From assembly GCA_022072055.1 (NCBI GenBank), contig JAJVIK010000010.1:186001-250000 (forward strand): 64,000 nt of DNA, given 5' to 3'. Below are positions 18,413-28,452 of this stretch, piece after piece. Position 1 is the stretch's first letter. The number at the start of each line of letters is the position of its first letter. The notes under the pieces are model-generated. The model was given only the letters and a program-made list of their open reading frames with translations. It searched no databases and was not told the origin of the DNA. This DNA is from a bacterium (GTDB lineage Bacteria > Hinthialibacterota > Hinthialibacteria > OLB16). The position numbers and the translations under genes are program-made.

Positions 18413-19987
18413 ATGATGAAACGCATTGCAATTGGATTGAGTGTGTTGATGGCGCTGGGTATTGCGCCCGTCTTGGCGCAGGCCCCGCATGGCAACCCAC
18501 TCTCCGCCGGTGTGGCGGTGGATATCCCGGATATCGAGGTCTTCCTGGTGCCCACGATTCCGAACGCCAACAACTGGGAGGCTTACACAACGGCCTTCGG
18601 TGATGGCACTTTGGCGTTGGCGACCAACACCCGCGCGGATGGCGACTTGGCCGGTGTGACCGAGCGCGGCGTGGCGGCGTTTTTCAACACCAACAACAGC
18701 GTGGATGAGGTCGCCGGGTTTCTGTCGGATGCCGGAGCCCCGTGGGTGACCAACAATGACGGCGCCCGCGTGGACGGCAACCCGCCCCGTATCGGCGCCG
18801 ACAAGCGTCCGGGCGGAACCAAGTATGTGTTCGGGAACGAGTGTACGCCGTGGGATCCTTCAGCCGTCGCCCTGTTCCCGAGTTTCAACGCGGACAACAC
18901 CTTTGTGTACAGCGCGCAGATGGCCGCCTGCCAGTTGTTGAACAAGACCGCCGGCGGACCGGTCAAGATCGGCAACGTGATCGACCCGGTCATCCAGTTC
19001 CTGCCCAACGCGCTGGTGGACACTCGGGCGCAGACCTCGCAGGTTCGCTACGGCGGTGAGATCCGCGGACTGTCGAACGGCGATTTCGCGACCATCATCG
19101 ACAACCGTGACCACAGCTTCGCGTTCCACCTGAACGGAACCACGGGCTTCAACACGGTGCCGGTTTCGATCATCGACCAGAACACCGGTCTTGTGAGCAT
19201 TGGGCCGTTTAACCCCAATCCCAATGACCCCACCGCGACCTTGGGGAACTCCGGAACCTGGTCGAACATGGCGGCCTTCAACGGCGGCTTCGCGGTTCGC
19301 ATTGAGAACCCGAGCGGCGGCGGCGGCGGCAACATTCAGTTCTTCAACAACGCCGGCGTGTTCCAGGGAACCTGGTCGAAGACACCGGTGCGCACGGTCC
19401 TTACCGACCCGCTAGCTCCCGCGCTTGGGAACGCGACGTCCATTACGGACAATGGAGGTGGCGGCGGGCGTATCGACTCGCACATCAACAGCAATTTCGT
19501 GTACATCGCCGGGAAGGGCGTTGCCAACGAGGGCGCTTCGCGAGGGGTGTACTTGACCAAGGTGGATGCCACCACGCGCATGACAGTCGGTGAGGTTTGG
19601 GTTTCCGACACCTTTATCGCCACCCCGGACCGTGTGAACGTGTGCGTGGACTCGGATGACACCGTGTTTGTGTGCTGGTCGGACACCACGAACACCGGAA
19701 AGCGCCAGATCATCGGGAGGGCGTATGACTCGAACCTGGTTCCGCTGACCGATGCCTTCCTGTGCTTCAGCAACAGCGATTTGGACGGCACCGATCCGGA
19801 TGGCTTCGCGATCAAGCACCCGTCGTGCTCGATCTCCAACAAGCGCATCCTGGTCACCGGGCGCGTGGACAACGACACGGGCGGCGTGCCGAACCTGGGC
19901 CTGCTGTCGAATGCCCACCTCGCCACCGTCATTCGTTTGGTGGAGCTGCCGACGCTGGATGTCAAGAACTGGAACATAAACCAGTAA
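18413..19987 (+). CDS. Large secreted protein of unknown function
   Basis: Signal peptide MMKRIAIGLSVLMALGIAPVLAQ; beta-rich Gly/Asn-rich sequence; no family recognised. Confidence 0.8.
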   Translation: MMKRIAIGLSVLMALGIAPVLAQAPHGNPLSAGVAVDIPDIEVFLVPTIPNANNWEAYTTAFGDGTLALATNTRADGDLAGVTERGVAAFFNTNNSVDEVAGFLSDAGAPWVTNNDGARVDGNPPRIGADKRPGGTKYVFGNECTPWDPSAVALFPSFNADNTFVYSAQMAACQLLNKTAGGPVKIGNVIDPVIQFLPNALVDTRAQTSQVRYGGEIRGLSNGDFATIIDNRDHSFAFHLNGTTGFNTVPVSIIDQNTGLVSIGPFNPNPNDPTATLGNSGTWSNMAAFNGGFAVRIENPSGGGGGNIQFFNNAGVFQGTWSKTPVRTVLTDPLAPALGNATSITDNGGGGGRIDSHINSNFVYIAGKGVANEGASRGVYLTKVDATTRMTVGEVWVSDTFIATPDRVNVCVDSDDTVFVCWSDTTNTGKRQIIGRAYDSNLVPLTDAFLCFSNSDLDGTDPDGFAIKHPSCSISNKRILVTGRVDNDTGGVPNLGLLSNAHLATVIRLVELPTLDVKNWNINQ

Positions 19988-20019
19988 TGCATTCCTCGGC
20001 GATCCATCGCTGAGAATCG

Positions 20020-20050
20020 AAAGGGCCGGTGGAAACACCGGCCCTTTTCT
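20020..20050 (+). terminator. Strong intrinsic terminator hairpin
   Basis: aaagggccggtg-gaaa-caccggcccttt, 12-bp perfect stem with GAAA tetraloop, followed by tctttt. Confidence 0.9.
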
Positions 20051-20064
20051 TTTCGTTGTCCGGG

Positions 20065-20084
20065 GGCGCGAGAAGGGATTCTCG
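20065..20084 (+). repeat. Short repeat copy A
   Basis: ggcgcgagaagggattctcg, identical to 20900-20919. Confidence 0.85.
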
Positions 20085-20112
20085 GACCCTGTCGAACTCT
20101 TGGCGCCAACAC

Positions 20113-21486
20113 TCAAGCTCCGAACACCCCCAAGTGCCTCGCCAGGTGCCCGGAAAGCACTTCGGCATATTCCTCGCCGTGGTCCGAGACAATCGCCTTG
20201 ATCTGTCCCGCGAGTCCCGCCTGCTCGGAGAGAATCACCCCAAAGCAGACATGCAGGATTTGCCGAGCCGCATCCGACTCCGGCGATGCGAGAAATCGAG
20301 ACTCCAGTTCGCTGTCCGGGACTTGTCCGGTGTCGGGGAGGTCCGCCAGGGTCGCGTCGATGTGGTACGAGGCGCGCTGCTCCTCGAACACCTCGCCGCA
20401 CTTTCGCGCGATCTTTCGGAACAGGTCCGGGGCCTTTCGCGCCACCACCCGCAGCGCCTCCAAGTAGCTGGTCCCGGAGGTCTTGAGGTGGATCGGCCCC
20501 AGGGACTCGCGCGCTATCACTGGATAGAGCGAGAATTTATCCGAGCCGGAGTGGACGGAGACCTTGTAGGGACCCTCCTCGCGCGCGATCTCGGAGTGAA
20601 TCCGGAATTGCTCCGCGAAAACCTGAAGATCGCCGATGTAGTCCACCGCCTTCTGGAACTCCCCAACAAAACGGGGCGCCAGCGAGGTGATCCGAACCCC
20701 CAAACGCGCGAGCTCGCGGGCGATGACCCGGTGGGCGAGAGGAGTGGTGGGGGTGGAGGTTTCATCCACCGAAACCTCGAGGTCGAAGGGAACCGGGTCT
20801 GTCCATCGGGACATGAGAAAGTTGTATAGCTCCGCCACTCGATGAACTGCCGCGCCATAGACCAAGGCAATGCGCATGAGGGTGGTTTGAACCTCTTCAG
20901 GCGCGAGAAGGGATTCTCGCGCCAGCGCTTGGGGTGTTTCACGCGCCAGTCCCACTGGGCCGTGAATCCCTTCTCGGTCCAGGGCGGAATGCCGCTCCAC
21001 AAACCCCTGATACCGCGAGGACTCGCTCCGGACCAGCTCCACATAGGCGCTCCGGACTCGCTCCTCGCTCCAACCCTCCGCCTCCTCGCGGATGAGCGCC
21101 GAGGGATCGAGGGTGAAGAAGGTGAACCCGGCTTCCAGGCACGCGGCAATCTGCTCCTCGGATTTCATGTGGTCGGCATCCGCGCCCCAAGGGTGGCGGT
21201 AGTCGGCTTCCTCAACCGCCCGCGCGGCATCCAACATGACCGCGGCCGGGCTTCGACCGATGCGTTCCATTTCGCGCCCGGACTGCTGCGCGAACAGCGG
21301 GGTGACTCGCGCCTCGAGGCCCACGCAACAATGCGCGCGGATGTGCCCGGGAGTGGCCAATCCCAGACGGTCCCCATAGCCCATCGAGGGGGAAAGTTCG
21401 CACGGCCGGGGGCGTGTCCAAGGCTTTGCCTCCCAGAGGGCATGAAGTTGCTGGAGCAGTTTGGGGTCATTCGGCGGGATCGGCAT
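20113..21486 (-). CDS. uxaE: Tagaturonate/fructuronate epimerase family protein (UxaE-like)
   Basis: LSPSMGYGDRLGLATPGHIRA, GADADHMK, VDETSTPTTPLAHR, HSGSDKFSLYP; start refined. Confidence 0.75.
   Translation of the reverse strand: MPIPPNDPKLLQQLHALWEAKPWTRPRPCELSPSMGYGDRLGLATPGHIRAHCCVGLEARVTPLFAQQSGREMERIGRSPAAVMLDAARAVEEADYRHPWGADADHMKSEEQIAACLEAGFTFFTLDPSALIREEAEGWSEERVRSAYVELVRSESSRYQGFVERHSALDREGIHGPVGLARETPQALARESLLAPEEVQTTLMRIALVYGAAVHRVAELYNFLMSRWTDPVPFDLEVSVDETSTPTTPLAHRVIARELARLGVRITSLAPRFVGEFQKAVDYIGDLQVFAEQFRIHSEIAREEGPYKVSVHSGSDKFSLYPVIARESLGPIHLKTSGTSYLEALRVVARKAPDLFRKIARKCGEVFEEQRASYHIDATLADLPDTGQVPDSELESRFLASPESDAARQILHVCFGVILSEQAGLAGQIKAIVSDHGEEYAEVLSGHLARHLGVFGA
20900..20923 (+). 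repeat. Short palindromic repeat inside the uxaE-like gene, copy B
   Basis: ggcgcgagaa-ggga-ttctcgcgcc, perfect 10-bp stem; first 20 nt identical to 20065-20084. Confidence 0.85.
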
Positions 21487-21610
21487 GCAAGTTCTCCTAT
21501 GCGGGATCATGTCACCGAGCACGTGTCCGTGGCAACGTGGCTTTACAGGCGCGACTGATCCGGGTACAGAGACCCAAGTGGGGTCTCGAGGTCCGGAGGT
21601 TGGTGAACCG

Positions 21611-22585
21611 ATGCGGGAACGAGTGGCGCTGCGTGATGGACGAGAGCTGAAGATTGAGGTTCTGAGGACAGTTCCCGAGGGGCGGGCGACCGATATCCTC
21701 GAGTTTCTCGGCCACAAGGGGCGCCCATACCTGCGCCACTTCCAGGACTACTTCGACCATGGATCGCGCGGGGCCATCGAGGGGCTGGAGTGGCGGTTTT
21801 ACCTCGGGAGCCACGAGGGGAAGCTGATCGGGAACATCTGCACGTGGGAATACCGCGGCTTGGGAATCCTGGGGCATGTGTTCACTCATCCCGCCTGGAG
21901 ACGTCGGGGAGTGGCAAACCATCTGCTCGAATTCCAGGACTCCGATTTCCGAATGCGCGGCGGGAGAGTGATGGTGCTCGGCTTCGGAAAGGATCCGAGG
22001 CCGCGGCGCCTGTACCAATTGCATGGCTTTGAGGATGTCCCGGATTGCCCCGGGGCGATGGTGAGGGCGAGGACCGAAAGCCTGGTGGACCGGCTCTTCC
22101 GGGGCAAATCGGTCCGTCTGTCGGCGCTCAGTTGGCGTCACTGGCCAAGCGCGTGCCTGCTCTTCCTGATGGCGCATCCCGCCTATGTCCGCTGCGCGGG
22201 GCTGGATGTGTATGGCCCGCGGCTGGTGGAAGGGCCGATTGTCCACCACTTCCCCGCCCTGTGGAGCCTGCCCCCAAGATACCGCGACCGAGTGGAGGTC
22301 TTGGAGACCCGCGCGGGAACCTGCGTGGCTTGGGCCAGCCAGATGCGCGACCCCAATTGGGGTGGAACCTCGAAGCGCCGAGTGTTCGACCTTTTCTTCC
22401 ATCCTCGGTTTCGCAAGCAAGCCGAGCGCTTGGTGGAGCGGTTCGTGCTGCCGAGGGGAACGGTGGCCTATTCCACCCCGGAGGACCCCAAGAACGAGAT
22501 TCTCGAGGAGGCGGGCTTCCGGGAGCTGGCCTCGCTCAAGAATTGCTTGAGCGGGGGAGAGACCCTGCTCATCCTCGAGCGCTGA
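21611..22585 (+). CDS. GNAT family N-acetyltransferase
   Basis: GHVFTHPAWRRRGVANHLLEF acetyl-CoA-binding region; start refined. Confidence 0.8.
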   Translation: MRERVALRDGRELKIEVLRTVPEGRATDILEFLGHKGRPYLRHFQDYFDHGSRGAIEGLEWRFYLGSHEGKLIGNICTWEYRGLGILGHVFTHPAWRRRGVANHLLEFQDSDFRMRGGRVMVLGFGKDPRPRRLYQLHGFEDVPDCPGAMVRARTESLVDRLFRGKSVRLSALSWRHWPSACLLFLMAHPAYVRCAGLDVYGPRLVEGPIVHHFPALWSLPPRYRDRVEVLETRAGTCVAWASQMRDPNWGGTSKRRVFDLFFHPRFRKQAERLVERFVLPRGTVAYSTPEDPKNEILEEAGFRELASLKNCLSGGETLLILER

Positions 22586-22617
22586 GCGATCGATGGTTGT
22601 GACTCAATCTCCCAGGA

Positions 22618-23505
22618 ATGGAGACCCAGATGAAATCCCTGCTTCTGCTGTTTCCGCTGATCGGCGCGCCCTCGGAGGATTCGCTTGGAACCCATGGCTT
22701 CGCCGACTCAAACGGAGTCAAGATTCACTATGTCACTCGCGGGGAGGGACCGCTGGTCATTCTGATCCATGGATTCCCGGATTACTGGTACACCTGGAGG
22801 AATCAGATGCCCGCCCTCTCGGAGCGATTTCAGGCCGTGGCGGTGGATCTGCGAGGTTATAACGAAAGCGACAAGCCCGAGGGGATCGAGAATTACACCA
22901 CCGAGAAGCTGGTTGGAGACATGCGCGCGGTGATTCGCCATGTCGGGCGCGAGAAGGCCATTGTGGTCGGGCACGATTGGGGCGGGATGATCGCCTGGAA
23001 TCTGGCGATGAGTCATCCGGAGACGGTGGAGCGCCTGGTGATCCTCAACCTCCCCCATCCGAAGGGGTTTTTGCGGGAGCTCGCCGGCAACCCGGAGCAG
23101 CGGAAGAACAGCCAGTACGCGCGTGACTTCCAAAAGCCGGAAGCCGCCGCGCTGCTTTCCCCGGAGATACTGGCGCGCTGGGTGGAGGACCGCGAGGCGC
23201 GCGCGAGGTATGTGGAGGCGTTCAAACGCTCCAGCATGGAGGGGATGCTGAACTATTACAAGGCGAATTATCCGCGCGAGCCTTACGATTACGATGAAAG
23301 CCGGGAGTTTCCTCGGGTCGATTGCCCGGTGTTGATGTTTCACGGTCTCAAGGACAAGTATCTGCTGTCGGACGCCCTATCAGGGACATGGGACTGGCTC
23401 GCGCGGGACCTGACGCTGGTGACCATCCCGGAGGCCGGGCATTTCGTTCAGCACGACGCGGCGGAGCTGGTGACTAAGAGAATGATGGGGTGGCTGGGTG
23501 AGTGA
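22618..23505 (+). CDS. Alpha/beta hydrolase, epoxide-hydrolase-like
   Basis: [40 protein letters not shown]. Confidence 0.92.
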   Translation: METQMKSLLLLFPLIGAPSEDSLGTHGFADSNGVKIHYVTRGEGPLVILIHGFPDYWYTWRNQMPALSERFQAVAVDLRGYNESDKPEGIENYTTEKLVGDMRAVIRHVGREKAIVVGHDWGGMIAWNLAMSHPETVERLVILNLPHPKGFLRELAGNPEQRKNSQYARDFQKPEAAALLSPEILARWVEDREARARYVEAFKRSSMEGMLNYYKANYPREPYDYDESREFPRVDCPVLMFHGLKDKYLLSDALSGTWDWLARDLTLVTIPEAGHFVQHDAAELVTKRMMGWLGE

Positions 23506-23524
23506 GTTGGATTGAGAGGATTCC

Positions 23525-24514
23525 ATGAAAATCATCATCATCGGAGGGGGGCCGGCGGGCCTGTCGAGCGCGGATCACCTCGCGCGCGGAGGGCACGAGG
23601 TCGTGGTGTTTGAGAAGGGGCCGGTGGGCGGGAACATCTCGCGTTACCCGACCTACATGACCTGGTTTTCCACTCGCGAGCTCCTGGAGCTGGGAGGGCT
23701 TCCCCTGACCATTCCCCAGGACAAACCGACCCGCCGGGACTACATGATCTACCTCCTGCGCTTTGTCGAGCACGCGCGCTTGGATGTCCGCACGTACCAC
23801 GAGGTTCTATCTGTCACTGGCGGTCGCGGGGGGTTTCGCGTTCAGGGAAGAGCTCTGAACGGGCGTGAGTTCGAGGAGCAAGGCGAGATCGTGGTCTTGG
23901 CCACCGGCGCCTACGACCACCCCCAAAGGCTGGGCGTCCCAGGCGAGGACCTCCCCAAGGTCTCCCACTACTACACCGAGCCGCTGCCTTATCACGGGAG
24001 AAAGGTCTTGGTGGTTGGGGGACGAGGCTCGGCGGTGGAGGCGGCGCTGGAGCTTTGGAGGAACGGCGCGCGAGTCTCTCTCTCCTACCGTCGGGAGATT
24101 TTCCCCGATTCCCTCAAATACTGGCTCCGTCCGGACATCGAGAACCGGATCAGGGCGGGCGAGATTCAGGCCTACATGCCGAGTCATGTGGTCTCGATTG
24201 AACCGGAGACCGTGACCCTGGAGCATCGCGGCAAGGAAGTGTCGTTGTCGAATGATTTTGTGTTGGCCCTTACCGGCTACGAACCCGACACCAGCTTCCT
24301 GGAGAAGCTCGGCGTCCGCTTTGATCCGGAATCCAAGAAGCCGGAGATCGATCCGGAAACCTATGAGTCGAATGTTCCGGGGATCTACATTGTCGGGGTG
24401 ATGCAGGCGGGAAACATCTCCAGCGAGATTTTTATCGAGAACTCGCGCCGGCACGGGGAGGTTTTGGCGCGGGCGCTGGCCAAACCAAACGGGACAAGTG
24501 GGGAGACGGGCTGA
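23525..24514 (+). CDS. FAD/NAD(P)-dependent pyridine nucleotide reductase, YpdA (bacillithiol disulfide reductase)-like
   Basis: IIIIGGGPAGLSSADHLARGGHEVVVFEKGPVGGNISRYPTYMTWFS and VLVVGGRGSAVEAALEL second Rossmann motif. Confidence 0.8.
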   Translation: MKIIIIGGGPAGLSSADHLARGGHEVVVFEKGPVGGNISRYPTYMTWFSTRELLELGGLPLTIPQDKPTRRDYMIYLLRFVEHARLDVRTYHEVLSVTGGRGGFRVQGRALNGREFEEQGEIVVLATGAYDHPQRLGVPGEDLPKVSHYYTEPLPYHGRKVLVVGGRGSAVEAALELWRNGARVSLSYRREIFPDSLKYWLRPDIENRIRAGEIQAYMPSHVVSIEPETVTLEHRGKEVSLSNDFVLALTGYEPDTSFLEKLGVRFDPESKKPEIDPETYESNVPGIYIVGVMQAGNISSEIFIENSRRHGEVLARALAKPNGTSGETG

Positions 24515-24530
24515 GCCTCCGCCTCCGCGC

Positions 24531-26279
24531 TCACCACACTCGAACATCCGGCATGCGGACCAGGACCTCCGCGCGCAAGTTTTCCTCGGCCCAATCCCGA
24601 AGCGCGGCTTGGGATGGAAGCGCCGGAGCCTTCACCGTCAGGTCCCCCTCAAGCAGCCGCTGGATGAAGGACTTGGGTTTGGGGTAGACCCTGAGGGGAT
24701 AGTCCTTGTCCGGATCGAGACCCGCCTTTTCCTTGGCCAGTACGAGCGCCTCATCGAATCCCCCGATTCGATCAACCAAGCCCCGGTCCAAGGCATCCCG
24801 ACCGCTCCAGATGCGCCCGCGCGCCACGGTCTCGATCTCCTCCGGTGTTCGACCACGACCATCGGCGACCTTGGTCTTGAAGGAATCATAGAGCGTTCCC
24901 ATCACCCCCTCGACCAATTTCCTCCGTTCCGGATCAAGAGGCGCGGTCCCAAAAAGGTCCGCCAAGGGCGCGGTTGTGATTTTGTCCACATTCATCCCGA
25001 TCCAATCCATGAATCCGTTCATGTTGAACTTGGTGAAAACCACTCCGATTGAGCCGGTGATCGTGGTGGTCGCGGCCACAATCGCGTCGGCGTCCATGGA
25101 AATCCAGTAGCCCCCCGATCCCGCCACGGAGGACATGGAAACCACCACGGGCTTTCCCTTGTCCCGCGCGCGACGGATTTCACGCCGGATAACATCGGAC
25201 CCGACCGCGGACCCCCCCGGGCTGTTCACCCGGAAGATAATCGCCTTGACCTTCTTGTCCTCCGCGGCCTTGCGAATGTGGCCGGCCAGTTCCGGACCGA
25301 CGATCATCTGACCCATCCCGAAGAACTCGCCTTCCCCAAGGGACAGGATCGGGCCCTCTCCAAACACGACCGCGATGGTTTCGCTCGCGCCGCGCGGGCC
25401 TTTCTTGAGGGACCTCAGGTATTTCGACAGCGTGATCCCTTCGTACTCCTTGGCACCTGAAACCTCACGGAGCGCCTCGTTCACCTCATCCACATATCCG
25501 AGCCGATCAACCAAGCCCGCGTCCTTGAATTCCCTGGCCGAGGCCATGCCGCGCGCGAGGAAGGCGGCAAGGCTTTCCGGCGTGACTCCGGCCCGCCGCT
25601 CGGAGACCCGTCCCTTGAAGCGCAGGTCGATGTCCTCCAGCACCGCCGTGAGCGCCTCGCGCATGTGCGGGCTCATCTCCCGGTTGGCGAAGGGCTCCCC
25701 CGCGCTCTTGTATTCCTTGAACATGATGACTTCCGGCTCGATGCCCAGCTTTTCAAGGCTGCCGCGCCAGAAGCTCACCTCGGCCGCGAGGCCGTTGACC
25801 AGGGTGAATGCATCCGGGGTGATCCAGAGCGGGTCTCCGCCGGTTCCCACAAAGTAGTCCAGGTCCTCGACCATATCCGCTGGAAAGAGGGTATGGACCG
25901 GTTTGCCGGAGGAGCGAAAACGGTCGAACTCGGCCAAGATCTCCTCGGCGGCGCCCCAGCCGGTAGCAAGCGGCTCCACTGTCAGTCGAATCCCGGAGAT
26001 GTTCCGGTCCTCCGCCGCCGCGCGAAGTCCGCGACGCAAATCCCAGAGTGAAGTCCGAGAGTCCCCGGAAAGCTCCGAAAGAAGATCATCCTTGGGGCCC
26101 TCCGAAAGACCTCCAGATAGCCTGACCTCCAGAATCGAACCTGGCTTCACCTCCACTCCTCCGCCAAAGAGTGACAGCAGGGCGAATAGGCTGCCCCCGA
26201 ATACGAGGGCGACGATGACAAGAAGCACAATCAGGTTTCGGAGCCGGCGCCGCTTGGGTCGTGGTTTATCTTCAGACAT
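24531..26279 (-). CDS. sppA: Signal peptide peptidase SppA
   Basis: FRVNSPGGSAVGSDVIRREI, SMSSVAGSGGYWISMDAD, N-terminal TM helix. Confidence 0.92.
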   Translation of the reverse strand: MSEDKPRPKRRRLRNLIVLLVIVALVFGGSLFALLSLFGGGVEVKPGSILEVRLSGGLSEGPKDDLLSELSGDSRTSLWDLRRGLRAAAEDRNISGIRLTVEPLATGWGAAEEILAEFDRFRSSGKPVHTLFPADMVEDLDYFVGTGGDPLWITPDAFTLVNGLAAEVSFWRGSLEKLGIEPEVIMFKEYKSAGEPFANREMSPHMREALTAVLEDIDLRFKGRVSERRAGVTPESLAAFLARGMASAREFKDAGLVDRLGYVDEVNEALREVSGAKEYEGITLSKYLRSLKKGPRGASETIAVVFGEGPILSLGEGEFFGMGQMIVGPELAGHIRKAAEDKKVKAIIFRVNSPGGSAVGSDVIRREIRRARDKGKPVVVSMSSVAGSGGYWISMDADAIVAATTTITGSIGVVFTKFNMNGFMDWIGMNVDKITTAPLADLFGTAPLDPERRKLVEGVMGTLYDSFKTKVADGRGRTPEEIETVARGRIWSGRDALDRGLVDRIGGFDEALVLAKEKAGLDPDKDYPLRVYPKPKSFIQRLLEGDLTVKAPALPSQAALRDWAEENLRAEVLVRMPDVRVW

Positions 26280-26416
26280 GGTGGAAATCCTCCCAGGCCA
26301 TAGCGAGACAACGTCTATTCCTATATTCTACTCCTCCGCAAGAGGCGAAGATAATCCCATTCCAGGCCCACCGAGGGCCGCGGAGAGCTCGACTGTGAAC
26401 GAGGGGAGGATGGCGG

Positions 26417-28054
26417 ATGCGAATTGAGATTGATTTCGGCTCCTCCAGCGGGAATCTCCGCCGCGCGGTTTTGGTCACGCTCCCGGTGGTTGCGATCGCC
26501 GCGTGCTTGTGGTTCTTCGGGGGCCCGATCCTGGAAACCTGCTCCCCGTTCGCGTTGGCGTTTGTTCTCGCTTACCTCCTGAGTCCGGTGGTGGACTGGA
26601 TCGCCGGGGAGAGGCGCGGGCGGCTTCGAATCCATCGCGCCCTGGCGATTCTACTCCTCTACCTGGGCGTGGGACTCTCCATCCCCATGGTGCTCGCGGC
26701 GATTCTTCCGAGAATCTTCGCCGAGGGCGCCGAATTCGGAAGAAAGGTCTCCCGTGATTATCTCCCCGCGTTAGGCGCTGAGTTGCGCCCACGTCTCGAG
26801 TACTGGTTCTCCGCAAAATCGCTTCTGGAAAACGGAGACTTCACCGAGTGGAACGAGGGCCTTCCCATCGATTGGGAGGCCTCTGAGGACGCGAGATGTT
26901 TCCCCCTGGATGAGGATCCCCCCTCGGGACTTCGAGTTTCCCCCGCGGTCGAGGAGCAGGCTTGGGTGCTGAGTCAGAACCTCGCGGAGCTCCCCTCGGA
27001 TTCCACTTTCACGCTCGCCGTGGTGGTCCGCGAGGCCACGTCCGAGGTGCATGGCTGGACAGTCGCGCTCACCAGTGATCAATCCGCGGCGACGTCCTTT
27101 GCGTGGCGGTCTCCGATTCCCCCGGCGGGAGGGCTTCGCGAGAGCGTGTACATCCCGGCGGAAGTGGAGCGCGCGTTGTTCTCCCTGGAGGCGGAGCCTG
27201 GAGCGGGCGAGATTCGGCTCGAATCGGTGGCGCTGCTTCAGCCCCCACCGCTCCCCTTTTTCCAGCCCGGGTACTGGACTGGCGTGTACGAAGAGTACCG
27301 CCACCTCCTGACATGGTCGAACTTGTCCACGGTGTTCACTTACGGCGCCAAAGGCGCGGGGATGGTGGCGGGGGGCGCGGGCGGGGCCTGGGCATGGCTT
27401 TCCGCGCGCGTGGGCGGCTTGGTTTCGCTCGCCGTGTATGTGGCGCTTCTCTGCGTAATCCTGTTTTACATGCTTCTTGATTTCACGGCCTTCAAGCAGG
27501 GATGTTTGGAGGTCATTCCCGAAAAGTGGAGACCTCGGGCGGTCGGTTTCGCAAGCGAACTGGATCGTCAGCTGGGGGGCTTCATTCGTGGGCAGGCGAT
27601 GGTGTGCCTCTCGGTGGGGCTGATGGTGACTTTCTTCCTGCTCATCCTGCGCGTGCCGTTCGCGATCCCAATCGGGATCGCCGCAGGGTGCTTCAACTTC
27701 ATCCCGTACCTCGGCCCGGCGATGGGGATGATTCCCGCAGTCACGCTCACTCTGCTTGAGTTCTTCGATCCCGAGACAACGGCCAACTGGGTGTTGGTCA
27801 AACTTCTCCTGGTGCTGGGGAGTTTCATGGTGGTGCAAGCCGCCGACGGGCTTCTTATCAGCCCCAAGGTCATGGCCAAAACCGTTGATGTTTCCCCGCT
27901 GGTGGTGATGGCGGCGCTGATGCTCGGGGGAGGGATCGCGGGAGTAACCGGGATGGTGCTGGCGATTCCGATGTACTGTTTGTTGCGGGTGCTGGTGGGG
28001 GAGTATCGCAGGGAGATCCGGGATGAAGCCGGTAGCGCGGGGCCTGAATCGTAG
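26417..28054 (+). CDS. AI-2E family transporter (PerM-like) with a large inserted domain
   Basis: N-terminal TM helices plus C-terminal GFIRGQAMVCLSVGLM...GIAAGCFNFIPYLGPAMGMIPA; inserted NGDFTEWNEGLPIDWE region. Confidence 0.88.
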   Translation: MRIEIDFGSSSGNLRRAVLVTLPVVAIAACLWFFGGPILETCSPFALAFVLAYLLSPVVDWIAGERRGRLRIHRALAILLLYLGVGLSIPMVLAAILPRIFAEGAEFGRKVSRDYLPALGAELRPRLEYWFSAKSLLENGDFTEWNEGLPIDWEASEDARCFPLDEDPPSGLRVSPAVEEQAWVLSQNLAELPSDSTFTLAVVVREATSEVHGWTVALTSDQSAATSFAWRSPIPPAGGLRESVYIPAEVERALFSLEAEPGAGEIRLESVALLQPPPLPFFQPGYWTGVYEEYRHLLTWSNLSTVFTYGAKGAGMVAGGAGGAWAWLSARVGGLVSLAVYVALLCVILFYMLLDFTAFKQGCLEVIPEKWRPRAVGFASELDRQLGGFIRGQAMVCLSVGLMVTFFLLILRVPFAIPIGIAAGCFNFIPYLGPAMGMIPAVTLTLLEFFDPETTANWVLVKLLLVLGSFMVVQAADGLLISPKVMAKTVDVSPLVVMAALMLGGGIAGVTGMVLAIPMYCLLRVLVGEYRREIRDEAGSAGPES

Positions 28055-28082
28055 CCGCGGCAACCGACCAAGCAAAACACAA

Positions 28083-28131
28083 ACAGGGCGGACTCGCGGG
28101 CCGAGCTTCCGGCCAGGCGAAACCGCCCTGT
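28083..28131. terminator. Putative bidirectional terminator between convergent AI-2E transporter and rpmB genes
   Basis: acagggcgg ... ccgccctgt with an inner ggcc/ggcc stem. Confidence 0.5.
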
Positions 28132-28157
28132 CCCCCTAAATCCGTTTCAGAGAAACG

Positions 28158-28367
28158 TCAAACGTCGAGATTCAGATTCTTGGTCTTGCCCCGAGTGAGC
28201 GAACGCAGAGCCCGCGTGCTGACGAGCACGCGCACCTTCTTGCCGTTGATCATCACTCGCTTCTTCTGAAGGTTCGGCTTAAACCGCCGACTTGTCACAT
28301 TGTGAGCGTGACTGACATCCCGTCCCGCCACGACTTTCTTTCCGGTCAGAGCGCAAACTCTCGGCAT
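28158..28367 (-). CDS. rpmB: 50S ribosomal protein L28
   Basis: MPRVCALTGKKVVAGRDVSHAHNVTSRRFKPNLQ. Confidence 0.95.
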   Translation of the reverse strand: MPRVCALTGKKVVAGRDVSHAHNVTSRRFKPNLQKKRVMINGKKVRVLVSTRALRSLTRGKTKNLNLDV

Positions 28368-28452
28368 GATACTCCTCAAACTCCTCAAAGTCGCTAGAAT
28401 CCATGAGACTATACCGAGGGAAGGCCCCCTGTTCAAGGCCTGTTGACCATCC

